Shown: one piece after another, positions 39,652 through 48,052 of the stretch | Layout of the letters: each line of letters starts with the position of its first letter | How positions within the stretch are numbered: position 1 is the first letter of the stretch | Source: Bradyrhizobium sp. DOA9 | Lineage (GTDB): Bacteria; Pseudomonadota; Alphaproteobacteria; Rhizobiales; Xanthobacteraceae | Direction: 5' to 3' | NCBI RefSeq assembly: GCF_000617845.2 | Contig: NZ_DF820425.1 | Location: 5,135,725-5,199,724 of the forward strand | DNA: 64,000 bases | Made by a program: the position numbers and the translations under genes | Notes under the pieces: model-generated | The model's input: the letters and a program-made list of their open reading frames with translations, nothing else | What the model was told of the DNA's origin: nothing | The model's database searches: none

Positions 39652-42249
39652 CTAGCACTTTGGCTGGCCCGGCGGGCAGCTCTTCGGTGGCGGGCCGGCC
39701 GGTCGCGGAGGCGGATGCGGCGCGGCGGCCATCGGCGGCGGCGCTGGGCGGGCCACCGGCGGCGGAGGTGGTGCCGGCCGCGCCATCGCTGGCGGAGGCG
39801 GAGGCGGCGCCGGCCGGGCGACAGGCGGCGGTGGCGCGGGCCGCGCTACCGCCACGGGCGGAGGTGCAGCCCGCGGCGGCGGAGGCGGCGCAACCCTCGG
39901 CGGAGGCGGCGGCGTCGGCCTTGCCAGGGCCTGAGGATGCGGAGGTGCAGCGGAAGGCCTGGCGGCCTGCGGCGATGGCGGTGGCCGACGGTCCTGGGCT
40001 CCGGACGGTGTCCGCGCCGCCACTGGTGGCGGCGGCGGAGGTATCGTGGGCCTGGCCGCGGTCGGGGCGGCGGGCTTGCCGGTGGCCGCGCTCGGCGGCG
40101 GCAAAGCGCCCGGCTGGGGCCCGGCCGGCCGGCCGCGGAGGTCAGGGGCAGGCGCGGTCGTTGTCCCCGGCGGTCTGGGCAAGGCCGCGGACGGGTTCGT
40201 CGCGCTTCCGGAAGCCGGCGGGAGATTGGGCGTCGTCGCCGCGTTCGGCCGGGCCGGCGGGATGTTGCCGCTCGGCGCTGTCGCTGTCGCGGCGGGCCTG
40301 CCAGGGGGCGGGACAGTCCCGGGCGCGGCCCCTGCCCCCGCCGGCGGCGGCCCGCCGGGTGTGCCGGGCACAGGGAGCGTATTGGCCTGCGGCAGCTTGG
40401 TCGGCGCCAGCGCTTGCGGGGGTGCCGCAGCGGTACCGGCGGGAGCGGTCGCGGTCGGACGAGGTGCGCCGGCCGGTGTCGCAGTCCCGGGCGCCGTTCC
40501 GGCCGGCGGGCTGCCGGGAGCTCCCGGCGCCGGCGCGATAGTGGTCTGCGGCAGCTTGGCGCCTGCGGGCGGCGGCGCTGTCGCGCCAGGCGCGACATTG
40601 GCGGGAGCCGGTGTCGCGAGACCCGGCCTCGCCATCGGCTGGATCGTCGCACTCGGCGGCATCGGCGCCTTGCCCTGCTGGATCAAGGCGGCGCGCTGGA
40701 CGACCGCCTGCGGCACGGCCGGACCTGCCGGCGTGGCGCGGCCGGCAACGGCCGGCGCCAGATTGCCCGGTCCGGGCGCCGGTCCCGCAGCCGGAGGCGG
40801 CGCCGGCGGCGGCTGGTTGATCACGGTGTTGATGACCGTCGTGTTGTGGATGTTCTGATAGATGATGTTGTTCGGCGGCGGCGCGACATAGACCGGCGGC
40901 CTGACGAACACCGGGATCGGCACGAACACCGGCTGCGGCAGCACGAACAGGCCGACCACGGGCAGCGGCGGCGGCAGCACGACGAAATCCGGCGGCGGCG
41001 GCGGCAGATAATAGACCGGCGGCGGCGGTGGCGGCGCGAAGCCGAAATCGGGATCGCTGAAATACAGCACGGGACGGTCGACATAGACCACCTCCTCCGG
41101 CGGCGGTGGCGGCACGTCGTAGTCGATCATCGCGAAGCTCGGCGGCGGCTCGGGCGGCGCGGTCAGGATCGCAAGGCGGCGCCGTGCGTCCGCCGCGTGC
41201 GGCCCGCGGGGATAGCGGCGCAGATACGACCAATAGGCCTCCGGCGTGTCGGTCCGGTAGGTTCGGCGCCAGGTGATGGCTTCGCGGCGCGCGGCAACGA
41301 TCGCCATCACGCGCTTGGCGAGCGGATCGCTCGGATAGGCCGCGAGAAACTCCTCATAGGCCGGCAGCGTGTCGCGCTCGAGCGCGGCGGCATAGGCGTC
41401 CTGCACGCCGAGATCGCGGATCGGCTTGTTGCGAATGGCGGCAACCTGGTCGGGCGCGGCCGCCGGCGGCGGCGCATCGGGCGCGCGCTCGAAGAACGAG
41501 AACGGCGCCGAGATCTTCTGCTCGTTCCAGGGCACCTGCGCGCCCTTGGAGGCTTCGTTGACGCGCAGGCGGACGCGGTCGAACACCTCGGGCAGCGGCA
41601 GGCCGCCGGTGCGGATCATCTCGGCGAGCGACTGCGCGTAGATGCCGTAGGGGCCCGGCTCCTCCGGTGCGACCGTGCCGGGCGCGGCGTTGAAGGCGAT
41701 CAGCATGTTCGCCTCGGGCTCGACCAGCGCAAGGCCGCTCGCGATCGGCTGTCCGCCCTCGATGAAGGGCTGCGCCCGGGCCGCATCGAGCACGACGATG
41801 TTGGCCTTGAGCGGAATCGCTGCGAGCTGGCGCACATAGTCACTGACGCGCAAGGCCTCGGTCGGAATGTCGGTGTCGCGGCTGATGTTGGAATCGACCG
41901 GGATGAAATAATTCTCGCCGGCGAGCTGCACGCCGTAGCCGGCAAGATAGATCATCGCGACGGTGCCCGGCCCCGACGCCTGGGCCTTCTGGATGAAATC
42001 GCGCAAGCTCTTGCGCAGCGTGTCGCCGTCGAGATCACGCGCGCCGACCACGTCGAAGCCCGCCGCCTGGAGCGTCTGTGCGATCAGACCGGCATCGTTC
42101 GCGGTGGTCGCCAGCGGCGATTTGGCATAGGCGCCGTTGCCGACCACGAGCGCGATGCGCTTCTCCTGCTGCTGGGCGCGGACCGGGCTTGCGGCAAGGA
42201 CAACGATCGGGAGGAGAAGGCAGATGAAGGCTTTGAGCGTCCCACGCAT
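39652..42249 (-). CDS. Secreted caspase-fold (C14) pseudoprotease with long Pro-rich tail
   Basis: An 865-aa protein. A signal peptide (cleavage near ASPVRAQ, residue 26) is followed by a p20 caspase-like domain (about 30-260). Active bacterial caspase homologues have AGHG and DACR; here the equivalents are YLAGYG (His replaced by Tyr105) and VVLDAARAQPF (Cys replaced by Ala157), so proteolysis is not expected. A helical region with RYPRGPHAADARRRL follows (about 320-390), then more than 400 residues rich in Pro, Ala, Gly and Thr, and a terminal CPPGQPKC. Likely a periplasmic or surface scaffold. The start at 42249 gives the signal peptide directly. Confidence 0.85.
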   Translation of the reverse strand: MRGTLKAFICLLLPIVVLAASPVRAQQQEKRIALVVGNGAYAKSPLATTANDAGLIAQTLQAAGFDVVGARDLDGDTLRKSLRDFIQKAQASGPGTVAMIYLAGYGVQLAGENYFIPVDSNISRDTDIPTEALRVSDYVRQLAAIPLKANIVVLDAARAQPFIEGGQPIASGLALVEPEANMLIAFNAAPGTVAPEEPGPYGIYAQSLAEMIRTGGLPLPEVFDRVRLRVNEASKGAQVPWNEQKISAPFSFFERAPDAPPPAAAPDQVAAIRNKPIRDLGVQDAYAAALERDTLPAYEEFLAAYPSDPLAKRVMAIVAARREAITWRRTYRTDTPEAYWSYLRRYPRGPHAADARRRLAILTAPPEPPPSFAMIDYDVPPPPPEEVVYVDRPVLYFSDPDFGFAPPPPPPVYYLPPPPPDFVVLPPPLPVVGLFVLPQPVFVPIPVFVRPPVYVAPPPNNIIYQNIHNTTVINTVINQPPPAPPPAAGPAPGPGNLAPAVAGRATPAGPAVPQAVVQRAALIQQGKAPMPPSATIQPMARPGLATPAPANVAPGATAPPPAGAKLPQTTIAPAPGAPGSPPAGTAPGTATPAGAPRPTATAPAGTAAAPPQALAPTKLPQANTLPVPGTPGGPPPAGAGAAPGTVPPPGRPAATATAPSGNIPPARPNAATTPNLPPASGSATNPSAALPRPPGTTTAPAPDLRGRPAGPQPGALPPPSAATGKPAAPTAARPTIPPPPPPVAARTPSGAQDRRPPPSPQAARPSAAPPHPQALARPTPPPPPRVAPPPPPRAAPPPVAVARPAPPPPVARPAPPPPPPAMARPAPPPPPVARPAPPPMAAAPHPPPRPAGPPPKSCPPGQPKC

Positions 42250-42439
42250 GGCTTGTGCCCGCTTTTGTCGTTGAGGTGGCCACCGCATATCAGGCGCGCG
42301 GCCAGCTGAATGGCGCTTGAACGAGAAGCGCGGATTGAGGCGACGGCATGGCGCCGCCACCCCAGTCGACTCCACGTCGAACCTCCACGTCAGGTGCAAG
42401 CCTCGCGACCGCACCGCGGCAGGAGGCTGCTCGGCCCGT

Positions 42440-43210
42440 TCAGCCCTGGACGATCAGATCGACCGTGCCCGTCGTCAGCCGATAGATGCCGCCGACGACC
42501 TTCACCTTGCTCTGCTCCACGGCCGCATTGAGAATTGGCGCGGCCGCCTTCAGCTTGGCGACGTTGTCGACCACGTTCTGCCGGATCGCGTTCTTGAGCA
42601 CATCCCCGCCCTGCTGCATCGCCGCCTTTGCGGCGGGCGCGATCGCATCGACCAGCGAGGGAATGTGCCCCGGCGGCGAGGTATTGTCCTTGATCGCCTT
42701 CAGCGTCGCATCCACCGCGCCGCAGGCATCGTGGCCGAGCACGAGGATCAGCGGCGTGTTCAGCACCGCCACCGCATATTCCATGCTTGCGATCGTCTCG
42801 GTGCCGGCAAAGTTTCCGGCGACGCGACAGACGAACAGGTCGCCGCGACCGGTGTCGAACGCATATTCCGGCGCGATGCGCGAGTCGGCACAGCTCAGCA
42901 CGGCCGCGAACGGATTCTGACCGCCGACCAGCGCCTCGCGCTCGTGCTTGAAATCGTGGCGCCGCGACACGCCGGCGACGTAGCGCCCATTGCCCTCCAT
43001 CAGCCGCTTCAGCGACGCGTCGGGCGACAGCACGTTCTGCGGCTTCGGCGGCTGCTTGGCGTCCTTGGCCAGGGCGCCGCTGGCGAAAGCTCCACCGGCG
43101 AAGGCCATGCCGAACGCGGCGGCGCCAAACAGCATCGCCGATCGCCGCGACGGCGCGATGTCTCGGCGCAGAGATTCGTGATGCAGCGAGTCAGAACACT
43201 TGTCGCACAT
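42440..43210 (-). CDS. Exported beta-carbonic anhydrase
   Basis: A 256-aa protein that interconverts CO2 and bicarbonate. The N-terminus has a twin-arginine type signal (SRRSAMLFGAAAFGMAFAGG with an AxA site), which fits export of a folded, zinc-loaded enzyme. The zinc site is complete: Cys and the Asp/Arg dyad in SCADSR, His and Cys in LGHDACGAV. ATG 43210 (MCDKCSDS) follows GAGGAG at 8 nt. Beta-class enzymes are mostly cytosolic, so periplasmic location is notable. It lies upstream of the pseudo-caspase on the same strand. Confidence 0.9.
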   Translation of the reverse strand: MCDKCSDSLHHESLRRDIAPSRRSAMLFGAAAFGMAFAGGAFASGALAKDAKQPPKPQNVLSPDASLKRLMEGNGRYVAGVSRRHDFKHEREALVGGQNPFAAVLSCADSRIAPEYAFDTGRGDLFVCRVAGNFAGTETIASMEYAVAVLNTPLILVLGHDACGAVDATLKAIKDNTSPPGHIPSLVDAIAPAAKAAMQQGGDVLKNAIRQNVVDNVAKLKAAAPILNAAVEQSKVKVVGGIYRLTTGTVDLIVQG

Positions 43211-43460
43211 GTGACATCTCCTCGGGGTCAATGGAAACGATGCGTCGCGAAGATAGGAGCGCCGATATGAAGAAAGAACAAATGCCAGTTGATGCAACCG
43301 ATGATTGCTGCACTGCGCGCCATGCTGCAAGCCGAAATGCGTGCCCATCGCGCGCCCGACGATTGCACGGACATGCGTCCGCCAGCATGCATTCGAGATC
43401 AGCCCGCCAAGGACCCCCTGTGCCCGGCGCGATCAGAGACACGTCGTCGTAGCGCGCGCC

Positions 43461-43988
43461 CTACTCGACGGCTTCCAGCTCCGCGAGCTTCGTGCGCGCG
43501 GTTGCCTCGTCCAGCGCGACGAGCTCGCCCGGCCCGAGATTGGCCTCGCCCGCCGTCGCGACGGACACGACCGCAAGTCCGGCCAAACCGCCGAGCACGG
43601 CGCCGCCCATGGCGGCATCGTGCCTGGCGCTGCTCTTGATCAGGTAGAAATGCGTCCGGCCCGCCTCCATGACGATCTCGCGCTTGGTCTCGCCCGGAAA
43701 CATCAGCTCAGTGAGCAGCACGTCGTGACGTCCGGCAGGCCGGTCGGCATAGGCATATTTGCCGGCCACGATTTTTCCGAGCGGCGCACCGTCGAGCTTC
43801 ACCTCGCAGCCGCAAATGGCCATGCTCAGGCCGCTCCTCTTGTCCTGCAGGAACACCACACGCGCGTACCCTGCGCGTGGAGGACCAACCTTTTTCGACA
43901 CCGACGCAAAGTCCGTTCCGACCTGATTGCTGACGCACCCCGTCAGCATGGCACAAACGGCCAACAACAACGCACCCTGTCGCAGCAT
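43461..43988 (-). CDS. DUF2846-like lipoprotein
   Basis: A 175-aa protein with a lipoprotein signal and lipobox MLTGC (Cys at about residue 18). The mature domain, with ARVVFLQDKRSG, VKLDGAPLGKIVAGKYAY and PAGRHDVLL, is a beta-sandwich pattern like DUF2846. A glycine-rich hydrophobic stretch (GGAVLGGLAGLAVVSVA) near residue 135 may insert into membrane. ATG 43988 is chosen because the signal peptide starts there. Function unknown. Confidence 0.78.
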   Translation of the reverse strand: MLRQGALLLAVCAMLTGCVSNQVGTDFASVSKKVGPPRAGYARVVFLQDKRSGLSMAICGCEVKLDGAPLGKIVAGKYAYADRPAGRHDVLLTELMFPGETKREIVMEAGRTHFYLIKSSARHDAAMGGAVLGGLAGLAVVSVATAGEANLGPGELVALDEATARTKLAELEAVE

Positions 43989-44095
43989 TACAGCCCCATT
44001 CCATTCCCCGGGGCACATGCTAATCGGAATCAGCGCTGGGTTGCAACCGATGCAGCATGACAACTTTGCAAAAACCGGAACGCGCGGCGAAGAAG

Positions 44096-47000
44096 CTAAA
44101 GCTGTTGCACGTCCACCACGCCCGCGACCGCCTTGATCGCGCCGGCGATCTGCGGCGAGACCTTGAAGCGGCCGGGCAGCTTCATCTCCACCTCGGTCTC
44201 GAGGTCGAGCATCAGCACCAGCGAGACCTCGCCGTCGCCGCTTCCGCGCGGTGCGATGCCGGGACTGCCGACCTTCGGCGCGCCGCCGTTGGAGGCCGCC
44301 ATGTCGGGCCCGGCGAGACGCTTGGCGATCGAGTCCAGCGGCTTGGTATCGCGCAGGAAGATGCGCAGGCCCTTCTGCGTCTTGGCCGCGGCGTCATCGA
44401 GCGGCTCGGCGTGCAGCACGCGGGCGCGGACGTCCTCGCCCTGCAGCTCGGCCCCCAGCTGCAGCAGCACGGCCGCACCCGGCTCCAGCACGTCGCGATA
44501 TTGCGCAAGGCCTTCGGAGAACAGCACCGCCTCGAAATGGCCGGTGGGATCGGACAGCCCCATGATGCCCATCTTGTTGCCGGTCTTGGTGCGGCGCTCC
44601 ATGCGCGAGACAACGGTCGCGGCGACCTTGCCGGCGGTGGCGCCGGTCTTCACCGCGCGCGAGAACTCGGCCCAGCTCTGCACCCGCAGCCGCTTCAGCA
44701 CGGTCGCGTAATCGTCGAGCGGATGTCCCGACAGGAAGAAGCCGATCGCGTCGTATTCGCGGCGCAGCCGTTCGGCCGGCAGCCACGGCTCGACCTGCGG
44801 CAGCATGATGGTCGGTGCATCCGCCGACATGCCGAACATGTCGTTCTGGCCGATCGTCGCAGCTTCATGCGCGCGCTGGCAGGCGGCGAGGATCGCGTCC
44901 GCACCGGCAAAGACACGCGCCCGGTTCGGCTCCAGCGTGTCGAAGGCGCCGGCGGCGGCGAGACTTTCGATGATGCGCTTGTTGATCGCGCGCGGCGAGA
45001 CGCGCGCGGCGAAATCGGCGAGCGAGGTGAACAGGCCGCCTCGGCTGCGCTCCGCGATGATCTGCTCGATCGCCTGGATGCCGACGCCCTTGAGCGCGGC
45101 GAGCGCGTAGTAGATCGTGTTCTCGCCGACCTCGAAGGTCGCGCCCGACCGGTTGATGTTCGGCGGCTCGACCTTGATGCCGAGACGCTGCGCCTCGGAG
45201 CGGAATTCGGACAGCTTGTCGGTGTTGTTCAGATCGAGCGTCATGGACGCTGCGATGAACTCGACCGGGTAATGCGCCTTCATATAGGCGGTATGGTACG
45301 ATACCAGCGCGTAAGCCGCAGCGTGACTCTTGTTGAAGCCGTAGTCGGCGAATTTTGCCAGCAGCTCGAAGATGGTCTCGGCCTGCCCCTTCGGCACGCC
45401 GTTCTTCACCGCGCCCGCGACGAAGATGTCGCGCTGCTTGTCCATCTCGGCGCGGATCTTCTTGCCCATGGCGCGGCGCAAGAGGTCGGCGTCGCCGAGC
45501 GAATAGCCCGACATCACCTGCGCGATCTGCATCACCTGCTCCTGGTAGATGATGACGCCGAAGGTCTCCTTCAGGATCGGCTCCAGCACCGGATGCAGAT
45601 ATTCCGGCTCCTCGTCGCCGTGCTTGCGCGCGCAATAGGTCGGGATGTTCGCCATCGGGCCCGGCCGATAGAGCGCGACCAGCGCGATGATGTCCTCGAA
45701 ACGGTCCGGCCGCATGTCGATCAGCGCCCGCCGCATGCCCTGGCTTTCAACCTGGAACACGCCGACCACGTCGCCGCGCGCCAGCATCTGGTAACTCTCG
45801 GCATCGTCGATCGGCAGCGTGGCGAGATCGACGTCGATGCCGCGCGGTTTGAGCAGCTTGCAGGCGACGTCGAGCACGGTGAGGGTCTTCAGGCCGAGGA
45901 AGTCGAACTTCACGAGCCCCGCCGGCTCGACCCATTTCATGTTGAACTGGGTCACCGGCATGTCGGATTTGGGATCGCGGTAGAGCGGCACGAGCTCGCT
46001 CAGGGGACGATCGCCGATCACGATGCCGGCTGCGTGGGTCGAGGCGTGGCGGGTCAGGCCTTCCAGACGCTGGGCGATGTCGAAGGCGCGCGCCACCACG
46101 GGATCTTCGTCGCGGAACGCCTGCAGCTTCGGCTCGCTCTCGATCGCGGCGGCCAGCGTCACCGGCGCCGCCGGATTTTGCGGCACCAGCTTGGTCAGCT
46201 TGTCGACCTGGCCATAGGGCATCTGCAGCACGCGGCCGACGTCGCGCAGCACGCCGCGCGCCTGCAGCGTGCCGAAGGTGATGATCTGCGCGACCTGGTC
46301 GCGGCCGTAGCGCTGCTGCACGTAACTGATCACCTCGCCGCGGCGATCCTGGCAGAAGTCGATGTCGAAGTCCGGCATCGAGACGCGTTCCGGATTGAGG
46401 AAGCGCTCGAACAGCAGGCCGAACCTGATCGGGTCGAGGTCGGTGATGGTCAGCGCCCACGCCACCAGCGAGCCAGCGCCGGAGCCGCGGCCCGGCCCGA
46501 CCGGAATGCCCTGGCTCTTCGCCCATTTGATGAAGTCGGACACGATCAGGAAGTAGCCCGCGTATTTCATGCGGGTGATGACGTCGAGCTCGAAGGCGAG
46601 CCGCTTGGCGTAGGTCTCGTCCGTCGTGCCCGGCGACAGGCCGTGCACGCTGAGCCGCTTGGCGAGCCCCTCCTCCGCCTGCCGCTTCAATTCCGCCGCC
46701 TCGACTGCGGCGGCATCCGAGCTCTGCGCAGCACCGACGGTGAAGAACGGCAGGATGGGCTTGCGCGTCATCGGCCGGAACGAGCAGCGCTCGGCGATCT
46801 CCACCGTCGAGGCCAGCGCCTCCGGAATGTCGGCGAACAGCAGCGCCATCTCCGCGCGCGTCTTGAAGCGATGATCCGGCGTCAGCTGCACGCGGTCGGT
46901 CTCGGCGATCAGCCGGCCGCCCGCGATGCACAGCAGCGCATCATGCGCTTCGTAATCGTCGGTGGTTGCGAAATACGGCTCGTTGGTCGCAACCAGCGGC

Positions 47001-47599
47001 AGCCCCTTGGCGTAGGCGATGTCGATCAAGCCGCCTTCGACGCGCCGCTCCTTCTCGGCGTTGTGGCGCTGCAGTTCGATGTAGAGGCGGTCGCCGAACA
47101 GAGCGGCCAGACGCTCGCAGCGCGCGCCGGCGAGCTCGGTCATGCCACCGACCAGCGCCAGCGAGATCGGCCCGTCCGGTCCGCCCGTCAGCGCGATCAG
47201 GCCCTCGGTCTCGCCCTCGAGCCAGTCGAGCTTGATGAACGGAGCATGACTGTCGGGCGATTCCAGGAACGCGCGCGAGTTCAGCCGCATCAGGCTGCGA
47301 TAGCCGCGCTCCTGCGCCGCCAGCAGCACCACGCGCGACGGCCCCATCGCGTTGCGCGCATTCGGATCCTGATCGCCGAAATCGATCGCAAGCTCGCAGC
47401 CGACGATCGGCTGGATGCCGGAGCCCGCCATCTTGTCGGAGAACTCCAGCGCGCCGAACAGATTGTCGGTGTCGGTCAGCGCCAGCGCCGGCTGGTGGTC
47501 CTTCTTGGCAAGCTCGGCGAGCTTGGCGATCTTGATCGAGCCCTTGAGCAGCGAATAGGCCGAGTGAACGTGAAGGTGGACAAATCCGGCGCTCGGCAT
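44096..47599 (-). CDS. dnaE: DNA polymerase III alpha subunit DnaE1
   Basis: The main replicative polymerase, 1167 aa. The N-terminal PHP domain starts FVHLHVHSAYSLLKGS. The polymerase palm Asp residues are in PDFDIDFCQDRRGEV. GPGRGSGAGSLVAW, the tandem helix-hairpin-helix region, an OB fold (GIMGLSDPTGHFEAVLF) and the C-terminal tau-binding part follow. ATG 47599 starts MPSAGFVHLH. A LexA-controlled 32-aa ORF lies 182 nt upstream on the same strand with no clear terminator between, so SOS readthrough into dnaE is possible. Confidence 0.97.
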   Translation of the reverse strand: MPSAGFVHLHVHSAYSLLKGSIKIAKLAELAKKDHQPALALTDTDNLFGALEFSDKMAGSGIQPIVGCELAIDFGDQDPNARNAMGPSRVVLLAAQERGYRSLMRLNSRAFLESPDSHAPFIKLDWLEGETEGLIALTGGPDGPISLALVGGMTELAGARCERLAALFGDRLYIELQRHNAEKERRVEGGLIDIAYAKGLPLVATNEPYFATTDDYEAHDALLCIAGGRLIAETDRVQLTPDHRFKTRAEMALLFADIPEALASTVEIAERCSFRPMTRKPILPFFTVGAAQSSDAAAVEAAELKRQAEEGLAKRLSVHGLSPGTTDETYAKRLAFELDVITRMKYAGYFLIVSDFIKWAKSQGIPVGPGRGSGAGSLVAWALTITDLDPIRFGLLFERFLNPERVSMPDFDIDFCQDRRGEVISYVQQRYGRDQVAQIITFGTLQARGVLRDVGRVLQMPYGQVDKLTKLVPQNPAAPVTLAAAIESEPKLQAFRDEDPVVARAFDIAQRLEGLTRHASTHAAGIVIGDRPLSELVPLYRDPKSDMPVTQFNMKWVEPAGLVKFDFLGLKTLTVLDVACKLLKPRGIDVDLATLPIDDAESYQMLARGDVVGVFQVESQGMRRALIDMRPDRFEDIIALVALYRPGPMANIPTYCARKHGDEEPEYLHPVLEPILKETFGVIIYQEQVMQIAQVMSGYSLGDADLLRRAMGKKIRAEMDKQRDIFVAGAVKNGVPKGQAETIFELLAKFADYGFNKSHAAAYALVSYHTAYMKAHYPVEFIAASMTLDLNNTDKLSEFRSEAQRLGIKVEPPNINRSGATFEVGENTIYYALAALKGVGIQAIEQIIAERSRGGLFTSLADFAARVSPRAINKRIIESLAAAGAFDTLEPNRARVFAGADAILAACQRAHEAATIGQNDMFGMSADAPTIMLPQVEPWLPAERLRREYDAIGFFLSGHPLDDYATVLKRLRVQSWAEFSRAVKTGATAGKVAATVVSRMERRTKTGNKMGIMGLSDPTGHFEAVLFSEGLAQYRDVLEPGAAVLLQLGAELQGEDVRARVLHAEPLDDAAAKTQKGLRIFLRDTKPLDSIAKRLAGPDMAASNGGAPKVGSPGIAPRGSGDGEVSLVLMLDLETEVEMKLPGRFKVSPQIAGAIKAVAGVVDVQQL

Positions 47600-47781
47600 G
47601 GTCGCGTGACGGCCTCTTGCAGATGAGATGGAGCGGTCGCCAACACCTTAGGGCATCGTGCCCCCGTCCAGCCGACTCGCTTCCCGATGGTGGGGTGCAG
47701 CGCCGCCAGAGTCCACGCCGCAGCGGCCACTTCGCACCGCCATCCCGCTTTTCCCCAACCAGCCACGCATGACGCCTGGAC

Positions 47782-47880
47782 TCAAAGCTGCGGTATCACT
47801 TGGGCCCAGATCGCGATCATCCCGACGAACAGCGTGATCGACGCCAATGCAGCGGCCTCTTCGACGAAAACCCTGAACAT
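47782..47880 (-). CDS. SOS-regulated 32-aa membrane microprotein (novel candidate)
   Basis: ATG at 47880, TGA ending at 47782, with AAGGAG (47887-47892) 6 nt upstream. The peptide starts MFRVFVEEAAAL, has one hydrophobic segment (about residues 9-26, including TLFVGMIAIWAQ) and ends VIPQL. Two perfect LexA operators and a sigma-70-like promoter lie immediately upstream. By size, topology and control it resembles SidA of Caulobacter (29-aa SOS division inhibitor) or TisB of E. coli (29-aa SOS toxin); sequence kinship is not established. It could instead be a leader peptide for dnaE. Confidence 0.72.
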   Translation of the reverse strand: MFRVFVEEAAALASITLFVGMIAIWAQVIPQL

Positions 47881-47897
47881 GTCTCGCTCCTTGCTTA

Positions 47898-47941
47898 GAA
47901 CGTATGAAGAACATTGTTCTCATTTTGTTCTTAGGAGTCAA
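47898..47941 (-). promoter_or_regulatory. Double LexA operator and promoter of the 32-aa gene
   Basis: On the minus strand: TTGACT (47936-47941), 17 nt, AACAAT (47913-47918), with expected start near 47905. Two exact SOS boxes overlap it: GAAC-N7-GAAC (minus strand, plus-strand coordinates 47916-47930) and GTTC-N7-GTTC (47898-47912), separated by 3 nt in mirror arrangement. LexA would cover both the -10 and the start site. No plus-strand gene begins here, so the promoter serves the microprotein. Confidence 0.85.
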
Positions 47942-47990
47942 GCGCAGCCGGTGACCTCACGACACAATGGTTAACTCGCTGAATTCACGC

Positions 47991-48020
47991 AATAAAAAAG
48001 CCCCGGCCAAGGCCGGGGCT
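47991..48020 (-). terminator. Intrinsic terminator of the Omp25-type gene
   Basis: Minus-strand hairpin GCCCCGGCC / GGCCGGGGC with a T6 tract directly after it, 33 nt past the stop. A textbook rho-independent terminator. Confidence 0.92.
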
Positions 48021-48052
48021 TTCGACGACCGCTCCAGTTGGAGCGATCAGGA

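Noticed and set aside
39715-42309. 864-codon Arg-rich frame antisense to the pseudo-caspase
   Set aside because: The complement of Pro/Ala codons gives Gly/Arg codons; the long frame follows from low complexity.
44079-44093. GAAC-N7-GAAG, a near LexA box
   Set aside because: It lies at the 3' end of dnaE, away from any promoter, with one mismatch; chance match likely.
44057-47626. 1189-codon open frame antisense to dnaE
   Set aside because: It is the codon-position shadow of dnaE in GC-rich DNA; the dnaE frame has all family motifs, and the antisense product is Arg/His/Asp-rich with no domain.
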